From Gnetum montanum (taxonomy: Eukaryota > Streptophyta > Gnetopsida > Gnetales > Gnetaceae): a stretch of 64,000 bases of DNA. Both the position numbers and the translations under genes were made by a program. Positions 34,280 through 45,082 of this stretch are shown piece by piece. Location of the stretch: NCBI GenBank assembly GCA_015680685.1, contig MNCI01004661.1, positions 197,729 through 261,728 on the forward strand, in the 5' to 3' direction. The notes under the pieces were generated by a model, which searched no databases, was not told the DNA's origin, and was given only the letters and a program-made list of their open reading frames with translations. How positions within the stretch are numbered: position 1 is the first letter of the stretch; every line of letters starts with the position of its first letter.

Positions 34280-35846
34280 TGAAAAATCGTGAAAATTGTG
34301 AGTCGGCCTCAGGCGAAGATTCACGATTCGGGCAAAAGTACATGACAGAACTCCAGAAAGCACAACAAGGCAAGGCAAGGCAAAGAGGCGCGCGGCATCA
34401 AGACTTCAGTTTTCTTTTGCAGATTTCCTATCTTACTATGATTTTCGTCTTTACGCTATAGTACGCAACATAGCGTAATGACACTTAGCATAACATAGTC
34501 TGATATTAGAAGGCGGTTTACTTCAGCAGATCTGGCGAAGCTTAAGGCCTAAGCCGCGTAATATGCGATTTCTCGTGTATTCCGCTAAGTCTTTTGTCCA
34601 AGAGCAGATTTACGCTCTATTACGCAAGGCAGCGTAATGAGCTTCGAAAACATCAAAGAGAATCCAAAGGAAGCGCAACAGATCAACTCTTTTCTCTTTC
34701 TTGCAGATTGATCATCTTACGCTCGTTACGCAACGCAGCGTATGTCAGCGTAAACCATCGTCAAGTTAATCATTGTTTACACTTCATCACACTTGGCAGT
34801 GTGAACGAGCGTAAAGCAACTTGAGTCCATTACTTTTGTGCTTTATTACGCTCTTACACGCGACGCAATGCATACGAGCGTAATGTAGCCCAAAGTCAGC
34901 TGAGACATGCCCGATACACATTTGTTATTCATACACACAATACGCAGATGAGCATATTGTGCATAATCACGAATTTCAACACAAGGAGGGTCAAGTCAAC
35001 GGTCTTCCGAAAGATTTGAAACACGTGTCATCACAGCCATGCCTTCTCCACATATTGTCAAACTTATAAATACCTCAGTTGGCAAAAAGAGATGAAGAGG
35101 AAAAAGGAGAGGGACAGACAAAAAAGAGAGAGCAGCATTTTTGGCAATCTTTTGGCAGCACCATCTTTTAATAGAGACAGGAGACATTTTGCTCGAGCAT
35201 TGGCAGCAGAAGCGATTGGCCCTTTGGCGAAGACACAACTTTCTCCCTTGGTGATCATTGGCAGTGCCGAGCAGAGACTACCCAAGGCAAAAGGAGCAGA
35301 TCGGAGATCGAGAGATCATCTGGTGTGGCTTGAGAGCTCTATTGCTCAGAAGCAGTTGATCAATAGACATCAGAACTTGACCTTCCTTGCATCCCATCTC
35401 TGGTCTATGAGGTAGATCAGACACCATTCTGTACTTTTGCTTAGACAGTTTTCTTGTTATTTTGTGTTTGCTTCACACAAGGTAATCGAGGTCTCCCCAG
35501 TGTAACGTGGTATACAAAATATTCATTTTTTGGGTCAAAGCATAGATCTTGAAATCACGCGTTTCTCTCGTGTCTGATTCCTTTTACTGTGTTAACGTTA
35601 TCATTATTACAATTCATCTACATTGTTTTTCTCTCATTTCGCGACTCGTCGAATCAAATCGTGCCACGAAAATATTCATAATCTCCATTGGTTTACTGAT
35701 TTAGTAAGTCCCTGTCTGATCGACAAGACCGTTCAGGGCACTGCGGATTCATTTTCTCCAACACAGCCCTCGCACGGATCCGTGGTTAAGACTGTATACA
35801 CGGATTTTGTTTGGTATTCCAGCTGTCGACATTTTTCGTCGTTATA
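34280..35846 (+). repeat. 5' LTR of TE-6 (1,567 bp)
   Basis: Starts TGAAAAATCGTGAAAATTG and ends CGTCGTTATA, where the 3' copy ends GTTACA. Contains repeated TTACGC/GCGTAA words, a TATA box at 35065-35072 and a G-box ACACGTGTCA near 35021. The primer site after 35846 (TTCTAGCGCTAAAAGGAGGG) could not be matched with confidence to a tRNA. Confidence 0.9.
34451..35072 (+). promoter_or_regulatory. TE-6 U3: TTACGC/GCGTAA cluster and TATA box
   Basis: Between 34451 and 34883 at least twelve TTACGC or GCGTAA words occur, several as TTACGC...GCGTAA inverted pairs (34451/34473, 34620/34632, 34846/34878). TATAAATA follows at 35065-35072, and the R region should start about 30 bp later. The cluster is a candidate binding array or stem-forming region. 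Confidence 0.55.
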
Positions 35847-36104
35847 GTTTTCTAGCGCTAAAAGGAGGGCCTTGGCTGCGATTCGTATTTTTTACGGGTA
35901 GCCCTGTAAGCGATCTGTACCTGCGTCTCCGAAACGTAAACGTAATACCTCTAGGGAAGTTTACGAAAACTCGTGTGGTGTAGATCGGTTACATTAACGA
36001 TTTCTTTGGGATCCTACAGGGTAGAAAGCCTAACCGCGATCTTCTTTGTTCATCATTTTTTCTTTCAGATCCAGTCATTTATTGTCGATTAACCTACTTG
36101 ACCA

Positions 36105-39083
36105 ATGGATTCATTTTACACAACCACAACCGCCATGGTCGCCGCTGATTTGGGTGCCACATCTGTGAACCCTATCGCTGTCACCAGACCAGCTTCTGGT
36201 GCAGCAGGACCTCAGGGACCATCACGTCGGTCATTGAGACTACAGGGCAAAGACCCAGTATTTACTGTCGTGACCCCTGAGGAATACAACTTCATTTGCG
36301 TCAAGATCCAAGTGAAGCTTGCCCTTAGCCGAGCCGAGATCGAAGCAAAGTGAAATTTTGAGGTGATCCACCGAGGGGGTCAGGATTTTACCCCAACAGC
36401 CTATGACATCATTCCTTTAACAGAACATTATCATGAAATTATAACACAGTTGGTCATGGCTAAGAGCCAGGCTACACGGGCTATGCTGGAGCCCCAGAAC
36501 GGGGAGGAAGAGGATGATGAATTTGCGGCCCAGTCTGAACATTCGTACCATACTCTGAGCCCCCATACGTACATAAATCCCCTTTTTCCTTACAACGGAG
36601 AAGCCGCCCCTCTTAATCCAACTATGACCATACAAAGCCATATTCCCGTCGTCCGGTAGGCCACTGCGCAGCCATCTGGGCTGCAAGTGCAAATACCCCA
36701 CAATAACCAGGGGGCGGTCTCATCACCACGCATGCTCAGCATTCCGTCGGTAGTTCCAGCGACCACCACGCCCCATTTCATCCCTCAAATCCAACCCCAC
36801 ACCATATCCACAACTCGCCCGGTGCAGACTTTATCGCTTCTGCCCCCTCCAACCCAGCAGATCACCACCGTCGTGCAACCACAGATACCTGTCCAACAGC
36901 CTACCGCGAGTCAGTGGACCAACCCTGCGACACAACATAACCAGTCTGCGGTATATGGTGTGCAACCCTCGGTTGCACCCGCAACGCATATTCCGCAGAT
37001 GGTCTCGCAATATCCCTATCCTTATCCTGCGCAGCAGGCGGTGGCTAATCTCTCTGCTCAGCCTGGTGGGTGGTGGTCTTCGCATGCAGCTTCGTCCTCA
37101 GGGATCCCCGCCCCACCATCTACCAGGCCAAACCATCCCGCCATTTCCACTGCCTGGCACAGCTTTTCCAGGCCAGCCCCCTGCTCCTCCTACACGGACA
37201 CCTCCATCAACAAGTCTGGATTAAGCCTTTTTACTTATTCAAACCCTCACTGAGGAGGTTAGGCGTCTTAAGGCCGCTAGCTCAAACACTATACAGATCA
37301 TGGACTTCTACCAAGATGATCCCATTAGTCCAGCGGTCCCCATGCTGTCGTTGCCATCAGGGATGTCCTTACCTCATTTTACCAAGTATAATGGGGACGG
37401 GGATCCTAACGCTCACTTGGTCACCTTTAGATCCGAATCCTTGTTGCTACAACAATGGCCTCACACGATTATCCGCGTCTTTGCTATGTTTCTGACAGGG
37501 AAAGCTCTGGATTGGTATCGAGCCCTCCCACACTCTTCCATTTCAACCTTGGAAGAGCTTATGACACAATTCGTGACTCGCTTTAAATACAACTTAAAGC
37601 CAGAAGTCACGTTAGATCAACTCATGGGAGTGAAACAAGACCCTCTCGAACCAGTCCAAAAGTTCATACAGCACTGGAGTGCCACTTTGAATGAAATCTG
37701 TGAGCCAATCGCGGAGCCACACTTACTGGCTATCTTCAAAGCAGCAATCAATGACTTTATTAAGTCAAAGCTGTATTATCTTTCCCCTAACTCCTTACAT
37801 CAGGCCTTCGCCCAAACTAAAAGCATCCAAGATGCTGCGGAGGCCAGCAAAGACCTAGCGTATGTCGCCTACAAGAATGCTCACAACAAAGGCAAGGACA
37901 AAGGTAAAGCGATGACAACGACAGTAGCTGCGCTGGCTGAGGGCACAAAGAACAAGAATAAGAAGGCACCTACGGCGCCTCCTGAGACCACGGCCAGTGC
38001 GGGCAATACTAGCCAGGACACAGCTACCCCTGAAGGGCCCCCCAGTCAAAACCAAACTTTGAGCGTAAAGATCGCTCAAAGTATACAGCCCTACCTGTAA
38101 AACACTCAGAACTGTTGAAACAATTATTAGGGGCAGGATACATTCAACCCAAAAGGGTATCCGAAGAAGCTCTGAAGCGTCACAGACGTCATTGTGAACT
38201 GCTGAAGAATCCTTCTTTAGCCCTACCTAACGAACCACCAGTTCCGAAATCTTTCAGGCTGGACAGTTTCTGTGACTATCACTAGTTGTGTGGTCACGAC
38301 ACAGACTACTGCTGGGCGTTGAAGGACGACATTCAACGCATGATCGACGACGGTCATCTAAAACTAGACGGCAGTAGTCCAACGCGTCCGAAAAACCAAG
38401 CATTGCACGTGTATAAGGATCTGTTGAATGTAAACAATGTATCCTATATAATCAATGTGGTAAGTACGGACAGTGAGAGGAAGGTACCACCCAAACAACC
38501 TTTTGTTTTGCGTGTACCTACCAGCTCACCAAGGGGGACCAACTTTTCATCGACAGCCAGTGGTGTCTCAAGGCCACCCTTCATCATTCGGGCACCTTCT
38601 TAGAATGCCACTCAGCCACGTAGTAACAGCAAAGCCACGGCCTCGTCCACGCCCACGCTTAGGGCACCTTTCATTCTCAGGGCGTCAAAACCATCAGCTA
38701 CTCCTCTCATGCAAGGGCAGACCTCTAATCCAAACTGCCAACCATCACCTGACAAACAAAAGGGAGAGGATCCATCTGTTAATGCTACAAAAGACCACTT
38801 TATGCTCGGCTTCCCTAAGCCTAGGCCCCTGGCCTCTGTGCCTTCGCCTGTACCTCAGAGGTAGGATAAAGGTGTAGAAACGCGGCCACCTCCTCTCGGT
38901 GAGAAAAAGAACAACCCCCCGACTGACATCATTCCACCTCAGGAGATTCATCTCTTGGGACAAATGGAAGAAGACAAGGGGAATAAACAACCTAGCCAAG
39001 AGAGGAATCTCCTCGACGCGTTTATGTAGGTCAAATAGGCTCTAAAACAAAAAAATACAACGCTAATCCTCTATGACCTACTT
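36105..39083 (+). pseudogene. TE-6 gag (broken)
   Basis: ATG 36105 opens a frame with an N-terminal region of about 390 codons rich in Pro, Gln, Thr and Ser (stops at 36354 and 36657; frame shift near 37080). The capsid-like core (37300-37850) has FTKYNGDGDPNAHLVTF, FLTGKALDWYRALP, LKPEVTLDQLMGVKQ. After a Lys/Thr/Ala linker and a second shift near 38045, the knuckle CDYH-stop-LCGHDTDYCWALKDDI (38270-38330) appears, in the form typical of Tat elements. A Pro/Ser-rich linker leads to protease. Gag builds the particle; this copy is broken by three or more stops and two shifts. Confidence 0.8.
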
Positions 39084-39856
39084 ATGACATCCCAAGAACA
39101 CCGTGAGGCTATGGTCCGCATGCTGACGTCCATACCTGTGGACGAAAGCTTACCAGCGGAGGAGGAAGCGATACACGCTGTCATGTTTCCTTCCGAAACT
39201 GAGCAACCTAAGCCCACCTCGCTGACCTTTCATGACGAGTCCATCAAAGATGATCCTGAGAAAGGTCAGGTAACAACTGAACCCATGTTCATCACCATTC
39301 GGGTTGGTCAATATCGAATCCAGAGGGTGCACGTGGACGATGACGCAACTGCAAATGTCATTCCTTATCCCATCGTGGATAGGTTGGGTCTGGTTGACCA
39401 GATCAGTCCCACAACGACAACATGCGTAAAGTCGTTCAATGGAGCAAGGGTTTAGGTCAAGGGGACGGTGCGTATCGAGTTCGTGGCAGGAAATCAATTC
39501 CCAACGGATGCCACATTCCTAGTCGTCGAGGAGATGCCTGGGTTCAACTTGATCTTAGGGAGGTCCTAGTTAGCCCAGCTGAGGGCGGTTTCATCACCGA
39601 TACATCAGGAAATACACCTACCCTATGTAGGAGGGGAGGTCGTAATACGCGGTGATGAAATCACCCCCAGGACTGTCAACAATATTGAAGAAGACGGGGT
39701 TCGGAGATAGAAACATCGGATGATCAGACCCATCTCCAAATTCCTCAACAAACCGAAACCAACGATGATAGTCTATCTTGGGCCAACCTTCCATTTCAGG
39801 ATGGCGGCATGGAGGAGTCGGACTGTAAATCCCTCTGCCCTTACGCAACACTGAAC
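39084..39856 (+). pseudogene. TE-6 protease (broken) and exon end
   Basis: After a segment on Glu-rich linker, TTEPMFITIRVGQYRIQRVHV leads to VDDDATANVIPYPIVDRLGL, where the usual D-S/T-G/S active site is altered to DDA. FNLILGRS follows at about 39540-39565, as in family proteases. Stops at 39453 and 39571 and a frameshift near 39705 interrupt it. In the shifted frame the sequence continues Glu/Asp/Gln-rich to CPYATLN, ending at 39856 directly before GTATAG, the candidate intron donor. Confidence 0.7.
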
Positions 39857-40130
39857 GTATAGGCCATTAAGAAATAATTGCGAATTAGCGGTTGAGCTGA
39901 ATGACATTTACGCGCATTATTATGTTTTTACCAATTATCACTGTTTACGCTTAGCAGTCCGCTTTCATCCAACACATATTTACGCTACAGAAATTTTCAA
40001 TGTTTACGCTTGCCATTCCTTACGCTATTTCATTTCCCTTATGTACGCTATTTACGTCTTTTGATCACTTTAGTCTAATTACGCAAAAATGTACATTACC
40101 ATCACTTACGCTCTCTATATTACACAAAGT

Positions 40131-40393
40131 GGCCCGCAATGGCCTAAAACTAGCCATGGCCCACAATGACCTAAAACTAGCCACGCCCGCAATGGCCTAA
40201 AACTAATTTCCAAATTACGCAAACTCCCACGATGGCCCGCAATGGCCTAAAACTAGCCATGGCCCGCAATGGCCTAAAACTAGCCACGGCCTGCAATGGC
40301 CTAAAACTAGTTTCCAGATTACGCAAACTCCCACGATGGCCCGCAATGGCCTAAAACTAGTGACGGCCCACTATGGCCTTGAACTAGTGATTC
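40131..40393 (+). repeat. Tandem array 1 in TE-6 (about 28-bp units)
   Basis: Units of the form GGCCCGCAATGGCCTAAAAC TAGCC, grouped in threes and separated by TTTCCA-ATTACGCAAACTCCC spacers, giving a higher-order period near 104 bp. The core resembles array 2 at 48585-49075. Confidence 0.8.
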
Positions 40394-40576
40394 CATTCCG
40401 TCGCAACATAACTTAAGCAAAATCGTTAACAACTACGCTTACGTTTTGCAGATAAAAATGCAAAAGACAAAAAAATAAATAACATTTAAAATCATCATAA
40501 GATCTTATAGCTAGTCTTTCAGTCATTCACATAACCATTGTTGACTCCAATCAATAAAACCATGCGTAAACCACAA

Positions 40577-43500
40577 TTACGCATCTTCTCTGATGCCACT
40601 ATCACCAGTATCTCTCAAGTCCGGCTCTAGACCTAATAAATCATCCTCTAGTGGGCCTTCTCTTCTGGGAAGTATTCCTTCATGAGGAATTTCCTCTTCA
40701 TGAGGTTCTTGCTCTAGCACCGGCTCCACAGGAGAATGCTCTTCATCACTATGCCCCTCTTCTTGTACTTGCTCCTCAGTTGGCTCGCCTTCTCTATCCT
40801 CTTCCGGTACCTAGATACAAAGAACATATTAGCAAAACAAAACTTGACAACACAATCAGAAAATTTAGACTTAGTCATGATTAAACTTACTCGCGATGGC
40901 CCTGCTTCCGCAGCAAAGGGAAGCTTTTCCAAGCCGGCCCACAGGCGCTCTATGATTTCATCCTCAGTTAGGTCAAACCACACTCCATCTCCCAGAGCGA
41001 CTCCAGCCTTCACCTTCCCTTTCTCCATGCTAGTCCAGCGAGGTGGGTCAGGAAAGAAAGTAGGGATAGTAGTCTGACCCCCGGGGAGAGTCACCTCCCT
41101 TTCTGGGGATGCACTTACAGTCACCTGCTCTTGAAACTTCTTGAAGGCTTTTGATGCCCCAATGACGTCAAGGAAGACTCGCAAGCTTTGAGCTTCGACG
41201 GCAGAGTCACGATAATGTTGACGGTAAGCGATACTTTCTCGCTTATACAAATGTTTGTGGTCTTTTTCCTTCTGCTCCCATTCTTGCACACTTGCGCAGA
41301 AATCCTACTAGTCTTGGCTTTTCTGAGCTAATAGCTCTATCTGCATCCGCTGCTCCACCAACGCTCGACTGGTTTCCACACTGTTCTTGATTACGGTCTA
41401 ATAACGGGAATAGTTAATAACAGCGGTACGCCAGTTCTCGTCACCCGTTTCCCGCGCCTGTAGGAACTCGCATCGCAACTTTAGGTCCTCGACCTCTTTG
41501 GTCAGAGACTCATTCTTCTTCTCTAATCTCTGCACCCTTTTCTAGAGATTTTCATTTACACCCTTACTCTCCCATAATGAGCGAGTCGAGCGTAACGCAC
41601 ATTTATGCATCTCTTCATAAATGTGGCGTGGCCAAATCAATGGGCTCCATTGGGTCCCATTGAAGGCGAGCTCCTAACAACAAACATTATCAATGTATAT
41701 GAAACATTACCACTGTATAATAAAATAAACCTATTATAGCTACAGTGTACCAGCTTTAGGATCGACGCGCTCGAGGCGCTCAATCATATCGCTGACAATG
41801 CCTTCCATGAAGGCGAACTTGTCAGGAAAGTCTCTCCACGCTCTACTCACAGTGATGGACATGGACGCATCCTCTTCTCCTGTAGTTTAGTCAAGTTAGA
41901 AACTCTAATTATTAACAAAACTCTTCAAAGTTTCCAACACGCTCATTACCTCTACCAGTAACAGTGGGGAGCCCACCAACATCTTCTACCTCCTCCCTCT
42001 CTTCACGCACAAGAGTCTGTGCGTCGCTTGTCCCAACAGCTGGGGCCTCGTCATGCACAGGAATCTGTACATGGCTCACCCTAACAACTGGGGCCTCTTC
42101 TTCTAAAACTGGGGCTCCTTCCCCACGACTTAGTATCACTGTCCCTATTTCAGGAGTCAGCTGCTCCGTAACTTTCTCTGGTCATGTCACATAACACACT
42201 TAATACACTTCAAAATATCCTAAATAAACATTGCGTAATACAACTTTCAATACATTTCTTTCATGCTTACCAGGCGGAGGTTTACTTCGCTGAACCCTGA
42301 CTTCCACGGTTCGACCTGTGCCACTCCCAGGCTCCGTAGAGGCCTCGGTTATACGAAGCCTTTTACGCCGAGCTGAAGATTCTACAATTTCTACCGCCAA
42401 ACGTTTCCCTCATGAGGCATCACCAGTGTAAGTAGGCATTATCCTGCCTACGTTGTTGGGGCCTCGCATTCGAGACGCCGCCAAATCTTTGGTCGTTATA
42501 GACAGAGAGTCCCCAATCCCTTCCGGAGGATCCTGTCCACGGGTAGTGCTAAAAATGTGGGTAATCCAAGGTCTGGATAGCTGGTCTCGGTCTTGCTGCA
42601 CCCAGACCCCATTCTTTTGGATAACCAAGAATTCAGAAAAACACCGAAGGCAGGCTATGAAGAAGGCGTAATGCACGTTGAAACGAGACTCGAGCTTCTT
42701 ACGAAGCCTGATCATCTCAGTGCGTAGCCCCTCAACAAAATAGCTTGCCCAGTTGAAATGGGTCCCTTCTTCGATAACCTTCTGCATAATACGAGTCTGC
42801 TCTATGGAAAAGAACCTCCCCTGTGAGAGTGTTTTGGGGAAAGCCTGGGCCCGAAAAAGGGGATAAACTGTCTTGCCGATTTCTAGTTGGATTCTTTCAC
42901 AAGGGATCCCTTTTGGCTCCTTCTTGACCCCTACCCACTCCTCCAGCCACTCCTAAAAGGAGAGACTCCTCTTCGCCTTCTCCTCTATGGGAAGGCCGTC
43001 AGAGGGGACACTGAAAAGGTCTTCAAAGAGCTGAGAGTCAATGTCAAAATTTACACGTACGTGATGCATGCGCATGCAAAAACGCTCTGCCCTTTCGCTG
43101 AAGGAGTTGACTAGGGTCAACATTTCACTAGCGGGGACATCAGGGGTCACGCCTAAAAATAAATGCATTAGCCTCGCTTGTCGTATCTTGGTGACCACTG
43201 CAACTGGGACCGCCGTGTGGCCGAGCCAGCGTTGTACATCCTTGATGTCGCCGTAACAGAAGAGAAGGGTATTCGCCTCGCGGTCGAAAATTGTAAGGGT
43301 AATCTCCCGAGATTCCCTGACTGAACAATGTAAGACACAAGTCAAACAAATACACTATTACGTGAGTTCACAATTCACAATTACACCACGCAACAATAGC
43401 ATACGCAATAGTTTTACCAGGTCCAAATGGCAAAGGAAATGGAGGAAGTCTCCTCTGCACGTCTGCAACGGTAAGGGGCGAATCCAAGGTCCAATCGTCA

Positions 43501-44619
43501 TGTAGCCGCCCGAGATTCTGGCAATTCTCGAAGGCGTCAGCATAACGGGTGGGGTACTCATGAATGTCGAAGCCGATCTGCCCCATCACACCAGCGCGTA
43601 CGTTGCTAGTCGAGGTAAATGCCTTTATCGCTGTTTCAGTCCATGACAGAGTATCACCATCCCCTACTAACTTGTTCTCATGAATAAAAAACCTGTACAA
43701 TACCACATAAGCTCATCTTATGCTTTACAAAACTCAGACAATAGACATATAATGACAATATAGCCAACAAAATCACTTACCCGCCTGAATAGTACACTGT
43801 GCCTGGTGGGTTCTGGAAGTAGGTCGAGACATGACGGGCCACGAACAAAGTGTTGTATGTGTGGTAGCAACTAAACTGGGCGATCTCCCAGATCCAACTT
43901 AAGCACCTCAAACCTCGGGCGCTAAGTTCTCGGTTTGGGAACGACCAGTGTCGATGGCCCCATCTGTCAAGAAAGCCAGAATTCCCTGTGCGGAACCCAC
44001 TAACAAGTGCTCCAAAATGGCACCAGCGATATCTCCTGACAAATTAAACCATATAATAACGTTGTAGTTACACAGTAAAAACTGCAGAAACTCCAGCGCG
44101 CCCTTTCGAAACCATATGGCCTTCCCATGCAACCGAGTGTGCGGGGGAGGGACATTAGGCACGATTGGGTTTATGCAGTACAAAACCCCAACGATATCTA
44201 AGACGATTAAGACAGGCCTTAGCATAACACTGTATAGAAAACGCAATAAACAGAACAACGTCTAGATTCACATTTGCATGTTTAAATATAGGAAACCTAC
44301 AAATTACGCTTAGCTATTCATGCTGAAATCGCCCAAACCCTTGCAACAACGCAAGGTTTGTCTCTGACAACGGCGATAGACGCGCCCCATCAAACCCTCG
44401 TCTTAACGCGAGGTCCATAGTCTAAAACCCTCATTTACGTGAACAACACTACAAGAATAAACATTGCTAAAATAACACAAGTACGCAAGGAATGACCTAC
44501 CGGTTCAAAGGCGTAGGGTCCCTCACTTCGACCACCGCCTGCGAAACGCGTTGTAGATTTTCTTGCACCTCGTCGATCTTAGCCAATTTCGCGTTCTTCC
44601 TTTTTACTTTGGGCACCAT
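40577..44619 (-). pseudogene. Antisense eight-exon gene inside the TE-6 intron, product unknown
   Basis: Minus-strand model: exons 44619-44501 (open from 44712), 44035-43781, 43692-43418, 43320-42271, 42177-41950, 41879-41751, 41673-40891 and 40810-40577, ending at TAA. Donors include two GTAAGT (43780, 40890) and GTAAGC (42270); all acceptors end in AG. Phases agree at six of seven joins; exon 6 to 7 is off by one. The predicted protein is about 1,020 residues: a Lys-rich start (VPKVKRKNAKLAKIDEV), a Trp/Arg/Phe-rich part (RHWSFPNRELSARG, PPGTVYYSGG), a long exon 4 (ITLTIFDREANTLLFCYGD, GTHFNWASYFVEGLRTEM), then coiled-coil-like and a very acidic end (EEEIPHEGILPRREG). Six or so in-frame stops occur. 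I recognise no family; antisense extra ORFs are known in Tat elements but usually lie after integrase. A minus-strand CATATAAG at about 44758-44751 could be its TATA box. Confidence 0.65.
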
Positions 44620-44750
44620 TATCACGGTTCCAAAATCTTCACAGTTTTGCACTTTCACGTCTTTGCAAACCACGTGCTTCAATCTTCCTCTCCTCTTCCT
44701 CTCGCTTTGCAACAGTTAGGAACAGCCCGTTCTTACTGAAAACTGCTTAC

Positions 44751-44758
44751 TTATATGC
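44751..44758 (-). promoter_or_regulatory. Possible TATA box of the antisense gene
   Basis: GCATATAAG on the minus strand, about 135 bases before the ATG at 44619. Position fits a plant core promoter; nothing else supports it. Confidence 0.3.
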
Positions 44759-45082
44759 AAAGTTTAACCGACTTGATACCCGATTTCAGCGAGACTTGCC
44801 CAAATGTTCGTGTCAGTATGAGCTGGAACCCAGAGATCAAGACATTAATTACGTCAAATATCGCACGCATTACGGTCCGAAACGACCCTAAACTACTGTA
44901 TCTTATCTCCTCGTAATCAGGTCTCATTAATTACAGGTTGTTCGCAAATTGTAAAATTCAGTTACCTTTACGCAGCAACGTCACGTCACTTCCTGTACAC
45001 TAAACTAAACGTTATTCGTTCAACACTTATCGCATCAAACTTAGTATCTTTCTAATTACTCTCGCATTTGACGCTTTTGCAG

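Larger units (their letters stand above)
39857..45082 (+). other. Candidate Ogre-like intron between protease and RT of TE-6
   Basis: The donor is AAC|GTATAG at 39857 and the acceptor TTGACGCTTTTGCAG|GAT at 45081-45082, with a CTAAT branch-like word about 30 bases upstream. The upstream frame ends with a complete codon (AAC) and the downstream frame opens with GAT AAT TCA CAG ATG in the RT frame, so splicing joins them in phase. Known Ogre elements have an intron at this place. The intron holds many TTACGC words, a tandem array and an antisense gene. Alternative: a later insertion with chance splice-like ends. Confidence 0.6.

Noticed and set aside
35847-35875. Primer-binding site of TE-6 assigned to a named tRNA
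   Set aside because: The sequence after the LTR did not match any tRNA 3' end I could recall with confidence.
36831-37253. Overlapping plus and minus open frames in the TE-6 gag N-terminus
   Set aside because: GC-rich, low-complexity Pro/Gln region gives open frames in several phases; only the gag phase links to the capsid core.
43908-44258. 116-codon minus-strand frame taken at first as an FCP1-like exon of the antisense gene
   Set aside because: Its second half overlaps exon 2 in a different phase, and the splice from 44501 to 44035 keeps phase without it. Kept only as a low-interest observation.
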